A DNA stretch of 64,000 nucleotides from the NCBI RefSeq assembly GCF_900105925.1, contig NZ_LT629791.1, positions 4,372,001 through 4,436,000 on the forward strand, given 5' to 3'. The notes beneath the pieces are model-generated. The model was not told the DNA's origin, did no database searches, and saw only the letters and a program-made list of their open reading frames with translations. Below, one piece after another: positions 1-8,593 of the stretch (positions are counted from its first letter, which is position 1; each line of letters starts with the position of its first letter). Source of the DNA: Jiangella alkaliphila (GTDB lineage: Bacteria; Actinomycetota; Actinomycetes; Jiangellales; Jiangellaceae). A program made the position numbers and the translations under genes.

Positions 1-5
1 ACTGT

Positions 6-863
6 ATGACGATCGACGTAGGACGAGCAGGGGTGTGGGTCGGGGCGCGGAACTGGCCCGCTGACCAGGCCGAGGTGAAGGACGCGTTCGCCGAGCTGGA
101 GGCGCTGGGTTACGGCGCGGCCTGGCTGGGGGGCGCCGAGGGCGACCTCCTCCGTCCTGAGCAGGTCCTCACCGCCACGACGCGGCTGACCGCCGCCACC
201 GGCATCGTCAACGTGTGGACGGAGCCCGCCGACGAGGTGGCCGCGGCGTTCGACCGCGTCGACGGCGCCTACCCCGGCCGGCTGCTGCTGGGCGTCGGTG
301 CGGGCCACGCCGAGTTCGTCGAGCAGAGCGGCCAGACGTACCAGCGTCCGTACAGCAAGGTCGCCGACTATCTCGACCGGCTCGATGCGGCGGGGGTACC
401 GGCGGCGAAGCGGGCCGTCGCCGCGCTCGGGCCGCGGACACTGCGGCTGGCGGGCGAGCGCAGCCTCGGTGCGCACCCCTACCTCGTCACGCCCGAGCAC
501 ACTCGCCTCGCCCGCGAGGTCCTCGGCGACGGGCCGCTGCTGGCGCCGGAGCAGAAGGTCGTGCTGTCGACGGACGAGAACGAGGTGCTGCGCATCGCCG
601 GACCGGTTGTCGAGTTCTACCTCGGCCTGCCGAACTACGTGAACAACCTGCGCCGCCTCGGCTTCACCGACGACGACGTGTCGGGCTCGGGCAGCTGGCG
701 GCTGGTCGATGCACTGATCGCGTGGGGCGACCCCGACACCGTCGCGCGACGCGTCGCCGACCACCACACCGCCGGCGCCGACCACGTCTGCGTCCAGGTC
801 CTCACCGCCCGGCCCGGCCCGCCGCGGGCCGAGTGGCGGGCGCTCGCCCCGGCGCTGACCTAG
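6..863 (+). CDS. LLM-class F420-dependent oxidoreductase
   Basis: A 285-residue luciferase-like monooxygenase fold protein, probably an F420-dependent oxidoreductase acting in the cytosol; the substrate is unknown. The N-terminal strand (VGVWV-like), the LGVGAGHAE segment near residue 97 and the C-terminal part with a GDPDTVARRVADH motif (about 240-255) fit the TIGR03620-like branch, in which the C-terminal region binds substrate and cofactor. The ATG is only 5 bases from the window edge, so the start cannot be confirmed against upstream sequence. Its stop overlaps the stop of the convergent carbonic anhydrase gene by 4 nt. Confidence 0.85.
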   Translation: MTIDVGRAGVWVGARNWPADQAEVKDAFAELEALGYGAAWLGGAEGDLLRPEQVLTATTRLTAATGIVNVWTEPADEVAAAFDRVDGAYPGRLLLGVGAGHAEFVEQSGQTYQRPYSKVADYLDRLDAAGVPAAKRAVAALGPRTLRLAGERSLGAHPYLVTPEHTRLAREVLGDGPLLAPEQKVVLSTDENEVLRIAGPVVEFYLGLPNYVNNLRRLGFTDDDVSGSGSWRLVDALIAWGDPDTVARRVADHHTAGADHVCVQVLTARPGPPRAEWRALAPALT

Positions 864-1360
864 GCCAGCTGGGTGAGCCGGCCGGTGTCGACGTCGTAGC
901 GGAAGCCGCCGACGGGGACGGTAGGGGGCAGGTACGGCCACGAGCGGATCTTCTGGACGTCCTCGACGAGCGTGGCCTCCTGGTCGGCGATGAGCTGGAA
1001 GTCGAGGCTGCGGACGTCGATGCCGGTGGACTGCTCGATCGCGGCGACCACCTCGTCGGCGGTGGCGCTGGCCATCTTGCATCGGGTGTGCGCCACCACC
1101 ATGATGCGCGTGACGCCGAGCAGGTGCGTCGCCAGCGCCAGCGTGCGCAGCACGTCGGTGGTGACCCGGGCGCCGGCGTTGCGCATGATCTTCGCGTCGC
1201 CCGGCTTCAGGCCCAGCATGTCCAGCGGCTCGATGCGGGAGTCCATGCAGGTGACGACGGCCAGCCCGCGTGCCGCGACCGGCTCGAGGCCGGACAGCGC
1301 GAACTTGGCCGCGTAGTCGTCGTTGCCGGCCAGGACGTCGGCGAACTCGTCGGTCTGCAT
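860..1360 (-). CDS. beta-class carbonic anhydrase
   Basis: Catalyses reversible hydration of CO2 in the cytosol. The 166-residue protein has the beta-class zinc ligands: Cys-Met-Asp-Ser-Arg near residue 38 (Cys and the Asp/Arg dyad) and His-Thr-Arg-Cys near residue 92 (His and Cys). Its length fits the short type III/actinobacterial subgroup. The ATG start is preceded by a good ribosome site (GAGGAG, about 5 nt away). There is no signal peptide, unlike the second carbonic anhydrase at 37996. It converges with the oxidoreductase gene and is tail-overlapped by it. Confidence 0.93.
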   Translation of the reverse strand: MQTDEFADVLAGNDDYAAKFALSGLEPVAARGLAVVTCMDSRIEPLDMLGLKPGDAKIMRNAGARVTTDVLRTLALATHLLGVTRIMVVAHTRCKMASATADEVVAAIEQSTGIDVRSLDFQLIADQEATLVEDVQKIRSWPYLPPTVPVGGFRYDVDTGRLTQLA

Positions 1361-1404
1361 CGGGCTCCTCTACACGAAGGAACGGGGGCATCGCGACGGC
1401 GCTG

Positions 1405-3168
1405 TCACGCCTCCACGGTACGGGCCCGGTGCCGCAGCAGCAGCACGGCACCCACCGCGGCGGCCGCCGCGCAGACGGCCGCGCCGGTGAACGTCGCCTG
1501 CAACTGCTCGACGATCGCCTGCCGGACGGCGTCGTCGTACGGGTCGCAGTCGGTGGGGGAGTCGGGGCAGAGGACGGTCGGCGACTCGATGCCGGCCTGG
1601 ACGGAGTAGAGCCGCCGCAGCCCGATCGCGGTCAGCGCCGACAGTCCGGCCAGCATGCCGACCATCCGGGCGACGACGAGCAGCGCGCTGGCAACGCCGT
1701 GGGTCTCGCGCGGCGCCGCGGCGAGCAGCGCGGCGTTCACCGGCGCGATCGCCAGCCCGAACCCGAGCCCGGCCGCCACCAGCACCGCGTCGTCGCCGAT
1801 GCCGTCCAGTGAGCCGACGCCCCAGGTCGCCATCACCGCGAGCCCGGCCGTGCCCAGCGCCATGCCGGCGCCGGCCAGCAGCGCCGGGCCGTACCGGTGC
1901 AGCAGCCAGCCGCCGAGCAGCGCGCCCACAGGCAGCGCGACCAGGAAGCGCAGCAGCACCAGCGCGGCGTCCAACTGGTCGGCGCCGTCGAGGACGGTGC
2001 GGGCGAGGATCGGGACGTCGACGACGACCGCGACCAACGCCGCGCCGACGAACAGGCTGACGACCAGCGCGCCCCACGCGGGCCTGGCCCGGATCGCGGC
2101 GGGCGGGACGAGCGGCGCTGCGGCCCGGCGCTGCCGCCAGCCGAACGCCGCCAGCGCGACGGCGGATCCGGCCAGCAGCCAGGGTCCGGACGGCGCCATC
2201 AGCTCCTCGGCGGGGTCGGCGGTGGCGAACGTCAGCACGATGCCGCCGAGCGCGACGCCGAGCAGCAGGGCGCCCGGCAGGTCGGCCGCGCGCAGCACCG
2301 ATGGCGTTCGGCGCAGCGGCAGCAACGGATGGCGGGCGGTCAGCTCGCGGGCGACGAACGCCACGACCAGCACGAACGCGGCCAGCGCGAGCGGCGTCGT
2401 CCAGTCCCGGCCCTCGGAGCGGGGCACCAGCAGCTCGCCCCACTGGACGCTCTGCTCCAGCGACGACGGCCGGGTGACGGCGACGCCCCCGCAGGCCAGC
2501 GCGGCCAGCCCGAGGACGGCGCCGGCGACGTCGAACCGGCCGGCGGGCGGCGGCGCGCTGCCGTCCGCGTCCGCGTCGGCGTCGACCGCCGCGGCCCGAC
2601 GGCGGGTGGCGGCCGTCCCCGCGAACAGCAGGGCGCCGACCACGAAGTTCACCCAGAAGATCGCCCGCCAGTCGGCCACGGCCAGGATCGCCGCGCCGAA
2701 CAGCGGCCCGAGCACCGAGCCCAGCTCCTGCACGGCCCCGACCAGCCCGAGCGGCACACCCCGGCGCTCCGGCGGCCACAGGTCGGCGACCAGCGCCAGC
2801 GTCACCGGGACCAGCGCCCCGCCGCCGGCGCCCTGCAGGAACCGGCCCACGATCGCGCCCGCGACGCCGTCCGCCGACGCCGTCAGCAACGACCCGGCGG
2901 TGAACACCAGCAGCGAGGCGGTCAGCACCGGCAGCCGCCCGGTCACGTCCGACACCCGTCCGACCAGCGGCAGCACGACCACGTAGCCGAGCAGGAACAT
3001 TGAGACCAGGGGAGCGGCGCGCTGGAGTTCGTCGACGTCCAGCCCGACGCCCACCATCATGTCCGGTAGCGCCAGGACGATGACGTAGGTGTCGGCGGCG
3101 GCCAGCAGGACGCCGACGACCCCGAGGACGAGCGCGGCCTGGCCGGTGCGCTCAGCTCTCCGGAGCAC
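1405..3168 (-). CDS. P55-like MFS transporter (LprG partner)
   Basis: A 587-residue DHA2-type major facilitator with about 14 predicted membrane helices. Residues about 130-175 (GAVQELGSVLGPLFG, then DWRAIFWVNF) and about 490-515 (VVARMVGMLAGLSALTA) closely match my recall of mycobacterial Rv1410c (P55), which exports triacylglycerides and drugs together with the lipoprotein LprG. A glycine/alanine-rich insert lies around residues 190-215. The start overlaps the upstream lipoprotein gene by 17 nt, which implies coupled translation and supports the lprG-p55 assignment. Other DHA2 exporters remain possible if the recalled motif match is coincidental. Confidence 0.85.
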   Translation of the reverse strand: MLRRAERTGQAALVLGVVGVLLAAADTYVIVLALPDMMVGVGLDVDELQRAAPLVSMFLLGYVVVLPLVGRVSDVTGRLPVLTASLLVFTAGSLLTASADGVAGAIVGRFLQGAGGGALVPVTLALVADLWPPERRGVPLGLVGAVQELGSVLGPLFGAAILAVADWRAIFWVNFVVGALLFAGTAATRRRAAAVDADADADGSAPPPAGRFDVAGAVLGLAALACGGVAVTRPSSLEQSVQWGELLVPRSEGRDWTTPLALAAFVLVVAFVARELTARHPLLPLRRTPSVLRAADLPGALLLGVALGGIVLTFATADPAEELMAPSGPWLLAGSAVALAAFGWRQRRAAAPLVPPAAIRARPAWGALVVSLFVGAALVAVVVDVPILARTVLDGADQLDAALVLLRFLVALPVGALLGGWLLHRYGPALLAGAGMALGTAGLAVMATWGVGSLDGIGDDAVLVAAGLGFGLAIAPVNAALLAAAPRETHGVASALLVVARMVGMLAGLSALTAIGLRRLYSVQAGIESPTVLCPDSPTDCDPYDDAVRQAIVEQLQATFTGAAVCAAAAAVGAVLLLRHRARTVEA

Positions 3169-3874
3169 TGATCTCGGCGGGCTCGTCGTAGTCGTCGAGG
3201 CTGACGGTGTAGGTCTGCTCGTCGCCGCCGTCGTAGAACGGGCCGGTCAGCGTGGCCTGGCGCAGCTGGCCGGTCTCGGCGTCGAGCGCCCACACGGCCT
3301 GCACCTCGGCGGACGGGTCGGCGATGGTGAGCACCTCGCCGACCAGCTCGCCCGGCAGCACCGACTCGACCTGGTCGTAGACGTCGCCGTCGACGCGGAT
3401 CTGCTCGCCGGCGGTGATCTCGGTGCCGGACGTGAGCAGCTGGCTGACGCCGTGGTCGGGGTCGATCAGCAGGCCGGGGTCGCCGAACCCGAGCTCTTCG
3501 GCGTCGACCTCGTCGAACCCGCTGGTCAGCGGCAGCTGCGCCCACAGCGTCCCGTCGACGGAGACGACCTCGATGGTGGCCGGCAGCGCGCCCGCACGGA
3601 TGCGGATCTCGCCCTCGAACGACGACGGCGGCACCGCGACGCCTTCGCCGCCGACGACGACCGTGCCGTCGTCGGGGAGGTCCTCGCCCTCGAGCACGAA
3701 CGTGACGCTGGACGCCTCGTTGAGCAGGTCGGCGGCGGTCTCCAGCTGCGCCTGCGGGTCGCCGTCGGTCTCGCCCCCGCCGCTACCACCGTCGCCGTCG
3801 TCACTGCACGCGGTGAGCGTCAGCGCGGCGACGACGAGCGCTGCGGGCAGGATCCGGCGAGCGGCGTGGCGCAT
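3152..3874 (-). CDS. LppX/LprAFG-family lipoprotein (LprG-like)
   Basis: A 240-residue secreted lipoprotein. The start is taken at the internal ATG (3874), because from there the protein begins with MRHAARR, a hydrophobic stretch and the lipobox LTAC, followed by an acidic/Gly-rich linker. The longer frame to 3931 would put 19 non-signal residues in front. The mature part is a beta-rich domain of the LppX_LprAFG type (ASSVTFVLEGEDLP near residue 55; PGLLIDPDHGVSQLLTS near 125) that holds acyl lipids in a hydrophobic cavity. It overlaps the transporter gene, as in the mycobacterial lprG-Rv1410c operon, and probably hands lipid to or from that transporter at the outer face of the membrane. Confidence 0.87.
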   Translation of the reverse strand: MRHAARRILPAALVVAALTLTACSDDGDGGSGGGETDGDPQAQLETAADLLNEASSVTFVLEGEDLPDDGTVVVGGEGVAVPPSSFEGEIRIRAGALPATIEVVSVDGTLWAQLPLTSGFDEVDAEELGFGDPGLLIDPDHGVSQLLTSGTEITAGEQIRVDGDVYDQVESVLPGELVGEVLTIADPSAEVQAVWALDAETGQLRQATLTGPFYDGGDEQTYTVSLDDYDEPAEISAPES

Positions 3875-4008
3875 GACGGCAGTCTGCCAGCCTTTCCCTG
3901 CGTCGTGACCCACGACACCCGACCTGGACATCGACTGCTCTCCTCACGTTCGGTGCGCGGCCACGATGCGCGCTCGCGGCTGTGATTTCGCTGAGAGTCC
4001 GTGGATTC

Positions 4009-4031
4009 CGATACGAACCTGTTGCGTATCG
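4009..4031. promoter_or_regulatory. operator 1 of the MFS/TetR unit
   Basis: A perfect inverted repeat, CGATACG - 9 nt - CGTATCG, about 85 nt upstream of the GTG start of the MFS pump. The same 7-bp arms with the same 9-nt spacing recur at 4062-4084. Possible promoter elements, TTGCGT (4023-4028) and TACGGT (4045-4050) 16 nt apart, overlap and follow this site. A TetR gene lies just downstream of the pump and is the likely binder. Confidence 0.7.
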
Positions 4032-4061
4032 CTCACGACGGGTCTACGGTCGACCCGTTAC

Positions 4062-4084
4062 CGATACGGGACGGCTCCGTATCG
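4062..4084. promoter_or_regulatory. operator 2 of the MFS/TetR unit
   Basis: Second copy of the CGATACG - 9 nt - CGTATCG palindrome, here with arms extended to 8 bp (CGATACGG/CCGTATCG). Its centre is 53 bp from that of operator 1. It lies between the putative promoter and the ribosome site of the pump gene, where a bound repressor would block transcription. Confidence 0.7.
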
Positions 4085-4115
4085 AAAGCGATTCAGCACG
4101 GAAGGACTCGCCATC

Positions 4116-5678
4116 GTGGACCAAGCGACGATCCACCAACGGCGATGGAGCATTCTCGGCGTCCTCGTCGTGAGCCTGCTCGTCGTCGTGCTCGACAACA
4201 CGGTGCTCAACGTCGCGCTCCGTACCATCCAGGACGATCTCTCGGCCACCCAGAGCGAACTGGAGTGGGCGATCAACTCGTACACCCTCGTCTTCGCCGG
4301 ACTGCTGTTCACGTTCGGCCTGCTCGGCGACCGGTTCGGCCGCCGGCGCATGCTCATGTTCGGCCTGCTGCTGTTCGGCATCGCCTCGGCCGTGTCGGCG
4401 TACGCGTCGTCGCCGGAGCAACTGATCGCCGCCCGCGCGTTCATGGGCATCGGCGCTGCCGCGGTCATGCCGGCGACGCTCGCGATCATCACCCAGGTCT
4501 TCGAGCCGGAGGAGCGCGGCCGGGCCATCGGCATCTGGGTCGCGTCCGTCGGCATCTCGATCGTGCTCGGGCCGGTGCTCGGCGGCGCGCTGCTGGAGCG
4601 GTTCTGGTGGGGGTCGGTGTTCCTCATCAACGTGCCGGTCGTGGTCATCGGGCTGGCGCTGATCGCGTGGCTCGTCCCGGAGTCGCGCAACCCGTCGCCG
4701 GGCCGGCTGGACCCGGGCGGCGTGCTGCTGTCGATCGTCGGCCTGACGCTGCTCGTCTACGGCATCATCGAGGGCGGCGAGCGGGCCACCGTCACCGACC
4801 CGCTGGTCTGGGGCTCGGTCGCCGGCGGCCTGGCCGTGCTGGTGCTGTTCGTCTGGTACGAGCGCCGCTCGACGCACCCCGCCCTGGACATCGGGCTGTT
4901 CCGCAACCCGGTGTTCTCCGCGTCGGTGACGACGATCGGGCTGGTCTTCTTCGCCATGCTCGGGACGTTCTTCTTCATGACCTTCTACCTGCAGATCGTC
5001 CGCGGGTACTCGCCGCTGGAGGCCGGCCTGATGTTCCTGCCGTTCGCGATCGCGCAGACGGTGTTCTCGACGCTGTCGGAGACGATGGTGCGGCGGTTCG
5101 GCATCCGCGCGGTGACGGCGACCGGGTTGAGCCTGGTCGCGCTCAGCCTGGTGGCGATGGGGTTCATCGACGAGACCACGCCGCTGTGGTTCCTGCTCGC
5201 CGCGTTCTTCATCCAGGGCGCCGGCATCGCCAACGTCATGCCGCCCGCCACGACCGCCGTCATGGCCGCCGTCCCGCGCGAGAAGGCCGGCGTCGGCTCC
5301 GCCGTCAACAACACGATGCGGCAGGTCGGCGGCGCCCTCGGGGTCGCCGTCCTGGGCGCGGTGCTGTCCGCTCGCTACCGCACCGGAGTGGAGGACGCGG
5401 TCAGCGTGCTGCCCGAGGACATCCGGCACGCCGCCGGCGAGTCGATCGGCACCACCATGCAGGCGGCCGAGCGCGCCGGCGTCGTCGCGCAGGTCCGCGG
5501 CCCGGCGTTCGACGCCTTCATCGGCGGCGTGCACTGGGTAGCCTTCTTGGGAGCCGCGGTCGCGGCGCTGAGCGTGGTCGTCGTCGCGGTGTTCCTGCCC
5601 GGCCGGTCGGCCTCGCGGGCGCCGTCCGTCCCGGCCGGGGCACCGGAGACGCCGGAGCCGGAGACAGCGAGGACGTGA
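4116..5678 (+). CDS. DHA2-family MFS drug efflux transporter
   Basis: A 520-residue EmrB/QacA-type proton antiporter with about 14 membrane helices. Motif A-like GLLGDRFGRRR lies after helix 2 and motif C-like GPVLGGALLE in helix 5. The open frame runs upstream to 3966, but the GTG at 4116 is preferred. It has AAGGA 9 nt upstream, the protein then begins directly before helix 1 (VDQATIHQRRWSILGVLVV), and the region before it holds two operators. The TetR gene starts 6 nt after its stop, so pump and repressor form one unit. Substrates are unknown. Confidence 0.88.
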   Translation: MDQATIHQRRWSILGVLVVSLLVVVLDNTVLNVALRTIQDDLSATQSELEWAINSYTLVFAGLLFTFGLLGDRFGRRRMLMFGLLLFGIASAVSAYASSPEQLIAARAFMGIGAAAVMPATLAIITQVFEPEERGRAIGIWVASVGISIVLGPVLGGALLERFWWGSVFLINVPVVVIGLALIAWLVPESRNPSPGRLDPGGVLLSIVGLTLLVYGIIEGGERATVTDPLVWGSVAGGLAVLVLFVWYERRSTHPALDIGLFRNPVFSASVTTIGLVFFAMLGTFFFMTFYLQIVRGYSPLEAGLMFLPFAIAQTVFSTLSETMVRRFGIRAVTATGLSLVALSLVAMGFIDETTPLWFLLAAFFIQGAGIANVMPPATTAVMAAVPREKAGVGSAVNNTMRQVGGALGVAVLGAVLSARYRTGVEDAVSVLPEDIRHAAGESIGTTMQAAERAGVVAQVRGPAFDAFIGGVHWVAFLGAAVAALSVVVVAVFLPGRSASRAPSVPAGAPETPEPETART

Positions 5679-5684
5679 TCTGAC

Positions 5685-6284
5685 ATGACGCGGATCGCTC
5701 GGGTGGAGCGGCGCAGCGGCCGGCCGCGCAGCGAGGACGCCGACCGGGCGATCATCGAGGCGACGCTCGAACTGCTCGCGGAGTCCGGCATCGCCGGCAC
5801 CACCATCGAGGGCGTCGCCGCCCGGGCCGGCGTCGGCAAGACCACCATCTACCGACGGTGGAAGGGCCTCGAGGACCTCATCTGCGACGCCGTCGCGGAG
5901 CTCAAGGGCCCGCCGCCGACGCTGCCCGGCACCTCCATCCGCGACGATCTGCTCACCCTGGCCGAGGCCGCGGCGCGTGGCCGCGAGTCGGCGCGCAACC
6001 GCAAGGTGTACGCCTGCTTCATCGGCGAGATGGCCCGCTACCCGGCGCTCGACGCCCAGTACCGCGAGTCGGTCATCCGCCCCCGCCGCGCCGTGACCAT
6101 GGCCGCCCTCCAACGCGGCATCGACCGCGGCGAACTCCGCGACGATCTCGACCTCGACGTCCTGGCCGAGATCGTCACCGCGCCGACGCTGCACTGGATG
6201 CTGCACAACCCGGATCGCAGCCCTTCCCGGGAGCAGCTCGAGCAGTTCCTCGACGGCGTGTTGAACGGAGTCGCGCGGAGATAG
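5685..6284 (+). CDS. TetR/AcrR-family repressor
   Basis: A 199-residue regulator with a standard N-terminal TetR helix-turn-helix (TTIEGVAARAGVGKTTIYRRW, about residues 39-59) and a helical C-terminal ligand/dimer domain. The ATG lies 6 nt after the MFS stop, so the two are cotranscribed. The likely targets are the paired palindromes at 4009-4084, giving ligand-induced efflux and autoregulation; the site assignment is inference. No truncation or unusual codon use was seen. Confidence 0.9.
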   Translation: MTRIARVERRSGRPRSEDADRAIIEATLELLAESGIAGTTIEGVAARAGVGKTTIYRRWKGLEDLICDAVAELKGPPPTLPGTSIRDDLLTLAEAAARGRESARNRKVYACFIGEMARYPALDAQYRESVIRPRRAVTMAALQRGIDRGELRDDLDLDVLAEIVTAPTLHWMLHNPDRSPSREQLEQFLDGVLNGVARR

Positions 6285-6302
6285 AGGTTGGCCGGGTTCC
6301 TC

Positions 6303-6360
6303 GGCCCCCTGCTGTTCGATTGTCGAGGGCGCGGCCTCGTTCGAACAGCCATCAGGGGCC
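6303..6360. repeat. long imperfect hairpin after the TetR gene
   Basis: The sequence GGCCCC-CTG-CTGTTCGA near 6303-6320 is answered by TCGAACAG-CCAT-CAGGGGCC at 6340-6360, giving a long imperfect stem with a GC-rich loop. It lies between the TetR stop and the left end of the insertion sequence. It may be the terminator of the MFS-tetR unit or a dispersed palindrome; it has no U-tract. Confidence 0.5.
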
Positions 6361-6432
6361 TTCCGGAAAGTGGGCCGGGCTTTCGGGTCCGCTGGCTGTT
6401 CGCTGTCCGCTGGCCTCCTCTGGCCCTGTCCG

Positions 6433-8283
6433 CCCGTTCCATGATCATCAAAGTTTCGGGGCGTCGGGGAGCCTGTTGCTTTTTGTCTCGGCGTGGCGTC
6501 TGGCCTGGTTGATCATGGTTTGGAATGGTGCGGGTCATGGCGAAGGGATACCGGCCGGTCGATCGTGACCAGGCGTTTCTGTTGCCGCCGTCGATGACGG
6601 ACTGGCTGCCCGGTGATCATCTGGTGTGGTTCGTGATCGCGGCGGTGAAGCGGATGGACACGACCGCGTTCCACGCCCGGGCCAGGCTCGGCTCGGTGGG
6701 CCGGCGGGGCTTCGACCCGGACATGCTGCTCACCTTGTTCATCTACGCGATGGCGCACGGGGTGTCCTCGTCGCGGCAGATCGAACGGTTGTGCGGCACC
6801 GATGTGGCGTTCCGGATCATCTGCGCCTCCGATGTGCCCGACCACACGGTGCTGGCCCGGTTCCGCCGCGACCACGGGCAGGCGCTGGAAGACCTGCTGA
6901 CCGCGTCGCTGCTGCTGGCCACGGAACTGGGCATGGTCCGGCTCGGGACGGTGGCCTTCGACGGCACCAAGATCGCCGCGAACGCGTCGATGGGAGCGAA
7001 CCGGTCCGAGGCGCACCTGCGCAAACTCGCCCGGCAGTATCTGGGTCGGGCCGCGGCCACCGATGACGCCGAAGATGAGCTGTTCGGCGAGGACCAGCGC
7101 GGGGACGAGCTGCCCGAGGACCTGACCGACCGGTCCCGCCGCGGTGAGCGGATCAGCCAGGCGCTGGCCGAGATCGAACGACGCCGGGCCGCCGAGCAGG
7201 CCGGGACCGAGGCCGAGCGGGCCGCGGCGGCGGAATACGTCGCGAAGGCCGGTGACCCGGCCGGCCGGGCTCCGACGGGGCAGGCACCGAAGGCCGCGGA
7301 CCCGGTGGCGGTGGCTCGGGCCCGCTGGCAGCGTGAACACGACCGCGCCCAGGCCCGCTTCGACGCCTACCAGGTCAAGGCCGCCGCTGCGGCCGCACGA
7401 GGACACCGGCTGCCCGGCACCCCGACCGCGGCACCGGACGACCACCCCACGGTGATGCGGCTGCGCCAAGCCTACCAGGACGCCCTGGCCCGCCAGGCCG
7501 AACCGGCCACACCCGGCCCGGACACCACCACCAGCGCTCACCGGGCGAACCTGACCGACCCGGACTCCCGGCTGCTCAAGACCCGCAACGGCTGGATGCA
7601 GGGCTACAACTGCCAGACCGCGACCAGCGCCGACGGGTTCATCATCTCCGCCCGCGCGACCCAGGACGCCAACGACGTGCACCAGTTCGTCCCGACCATG
7701 AACGACGTCACCGCCACCGCCGGCATGCTGGCCGAGCACACCGGCCGTGACGACCTCGCCGTGGGCACCATGATCGGCGACGCCGGCTACGACAGCCACG
7801 CCAACCTGACCGCGCCCGGCCCGGACCGGCTCATCGCCAACGCCACCCGACGCGACCTGAACCAGGCCGCCGCCACCGACCCGGCCACCGGCCCACCACC
7901 ACCCGACGCCACCACCCGCGAACAGATGGACCACCGGCTGCGCACCGACGACGGGCACGCCCTCTACGCCCGCCGCGCCCCGATGGTCGAAGCCCCCAAC
8001 GGCTGGCTCAAAGACCGCCGCGGACTACGACGTGGCTTCGCCCGCCGCGGCATCGACGCCGTCCAAGCCGAACTCTCCCTCGCCGCCGCCGTCACCAACC
8101 TGCTCAAGATCGCCACCAACGGCATCACCACCACCCAGCTTGCCACCGCCTGACAGGCCACCAGCACCGACCCGACACGCCCACGAAGCCGCGCCCATCA
8201 GCCAGAACCACGCCCGCCACCCACAACCCGCAAAGAGCAACGGGCTCCGGGGCGCACCGTTTCTTTGATGATCATGGAACGGG
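6433..8283 (+). mobile_element. IS1182-type insertion sequence
   Basis: A complete element of about 1.85 kb bounded by terminal inverted repeats at 6433-6485 and 8231-8283. The outer 21 bp are identical (beginning CCCGTTCCATGATC). The next 32 positions match at about 23, giving about 44 of 53 overall. One intact transposase gene fills the inside. No convincing target duplication is visible at the borders, so the exact ends may be 1-2 bp off. It sits between tetR and parC and interrupts no recognisable gene. Confidence 0.87.
6537..8153 (+). CDS. IS1182-family transposase
   Basis: A 538-residue DDE transposase. The N-terminal part starts MAKGYRPVDRDQ and contains the DUF772-like segment (LLTLFIYAMAHGVSSSRQIERL and FRRDHGQ). 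The first catalytic Asp is in FDGTKIAANAS (about residue 143), the second in GDAGYDS (about 418), and the Glu is near VEAPNGWLKDRRGLRRG (about 485). A charged, Ala-rich insert lies between the first and second Asp. The start is placed at the ATG giving MAKGYRP; an in-frame ATG at 6525 would add four residues. The frame is intact, so the element may still be active. Confidence 0.88.
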   Translation: MAKGYRPVDRDQAFLLPPSMTDWLPGDHLVWFVIAAVKRMDTTAFHARARLGSVGRRGFDPDMLLTLFIYAMAHGVSSSRQIERLCGTDVAFRIICASDVPDHTVLARFRRDHGQALEDLLTASLLLATELGMVRLGTVAFDGTKIAANASMGANRSEAHLRKLARQYLGRAAATDDAEDELFGEDQRGDELPEDLTDRSRRGERISQALAEIERRRAAEQAGTEAERAAAAEYVAKAGDPAGRAPTGQAPKAADPVAVARARWQREHDRAQARFDAYQVKAAAAAARGHRLPGTPTAAPDDHPTVMRLRQAYQDALARQAEPATPGPDTTTSAHRANLTDPDSRLLKTRNGWMQGYNCQTATSADGFIISARATQDANDVHQFVPTMNDVTATAGMLAEHTGRDDLAVGTMIGDAGYDSHANLTAPGPDRLIANATRRDLNQAAATDPATGPPPPDATTREQMDHRLRTDDGHALYARRAPMVEAPNGWLKDRRGLRRGFARRGIDAVQAELSLAAAVTNLLKIATNGITTTQLATA

Positions 8284-8593
8284 GCGTGGGTGAGCGCTTT
8301 CCGGCGGGCTGGTGGGGCACCTCGCTCGCTTGGGGTGCACCTCACTCGCCTGGGGGCCGTATTGGGGTCGGTTCGGGGCCGGATGCGGCGCTCTGGCGGG
8401 TGAGGTGCACATGCGGCGGGTGATGATCTCCCGCAGGCGGCCAGCGGAGGGTGACCAACAGCGGAGTCGGTCGCCCCGCCACCCACGACGGTGAGAGGCC
8501 GGCGGAGGTCGCCTTCATGAAGGCTTGGGGCCGGGGCCATTCTTGGGGCGCGCCCCCGACAATGGAGAGCAGCAGGGGGCTGGCTAACGTCTG
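8284..8593. other. intergenic region with short direct repeats
   Basis: No gene was recognised in these 310 bases. It holds a 20-bp direct repeat (GCACCTC.CTCGC.TGGGG at 8317-8335 and 8337-8355), the same GGTGCAC core once more near 8404-8410, a 14-bp palindrome GCCTTCATGAAGGC (8511-8524) and a 12-bp palindrome GGGGCGCGCCCC (8545-8556). The last one lies just beyond the parC stop and could act in termination. Short open frames here lack ribosome sites and family features. Confidence 0.5.

Noticed and set aside
4044-6206. A 720-codon minus-strand frame opposite the MFS-TetR genes
   Set aside because: Low-complexity Arg/Asp/His-rich translation with no family features; it is the antisense shadow of two clear genes.
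6428-8288. Target-site duplication flanking the insertion sequence
   Set aside because: The bases next to each end (…TCCG and CGTG… or one position inward) do not match as a direct repeat.
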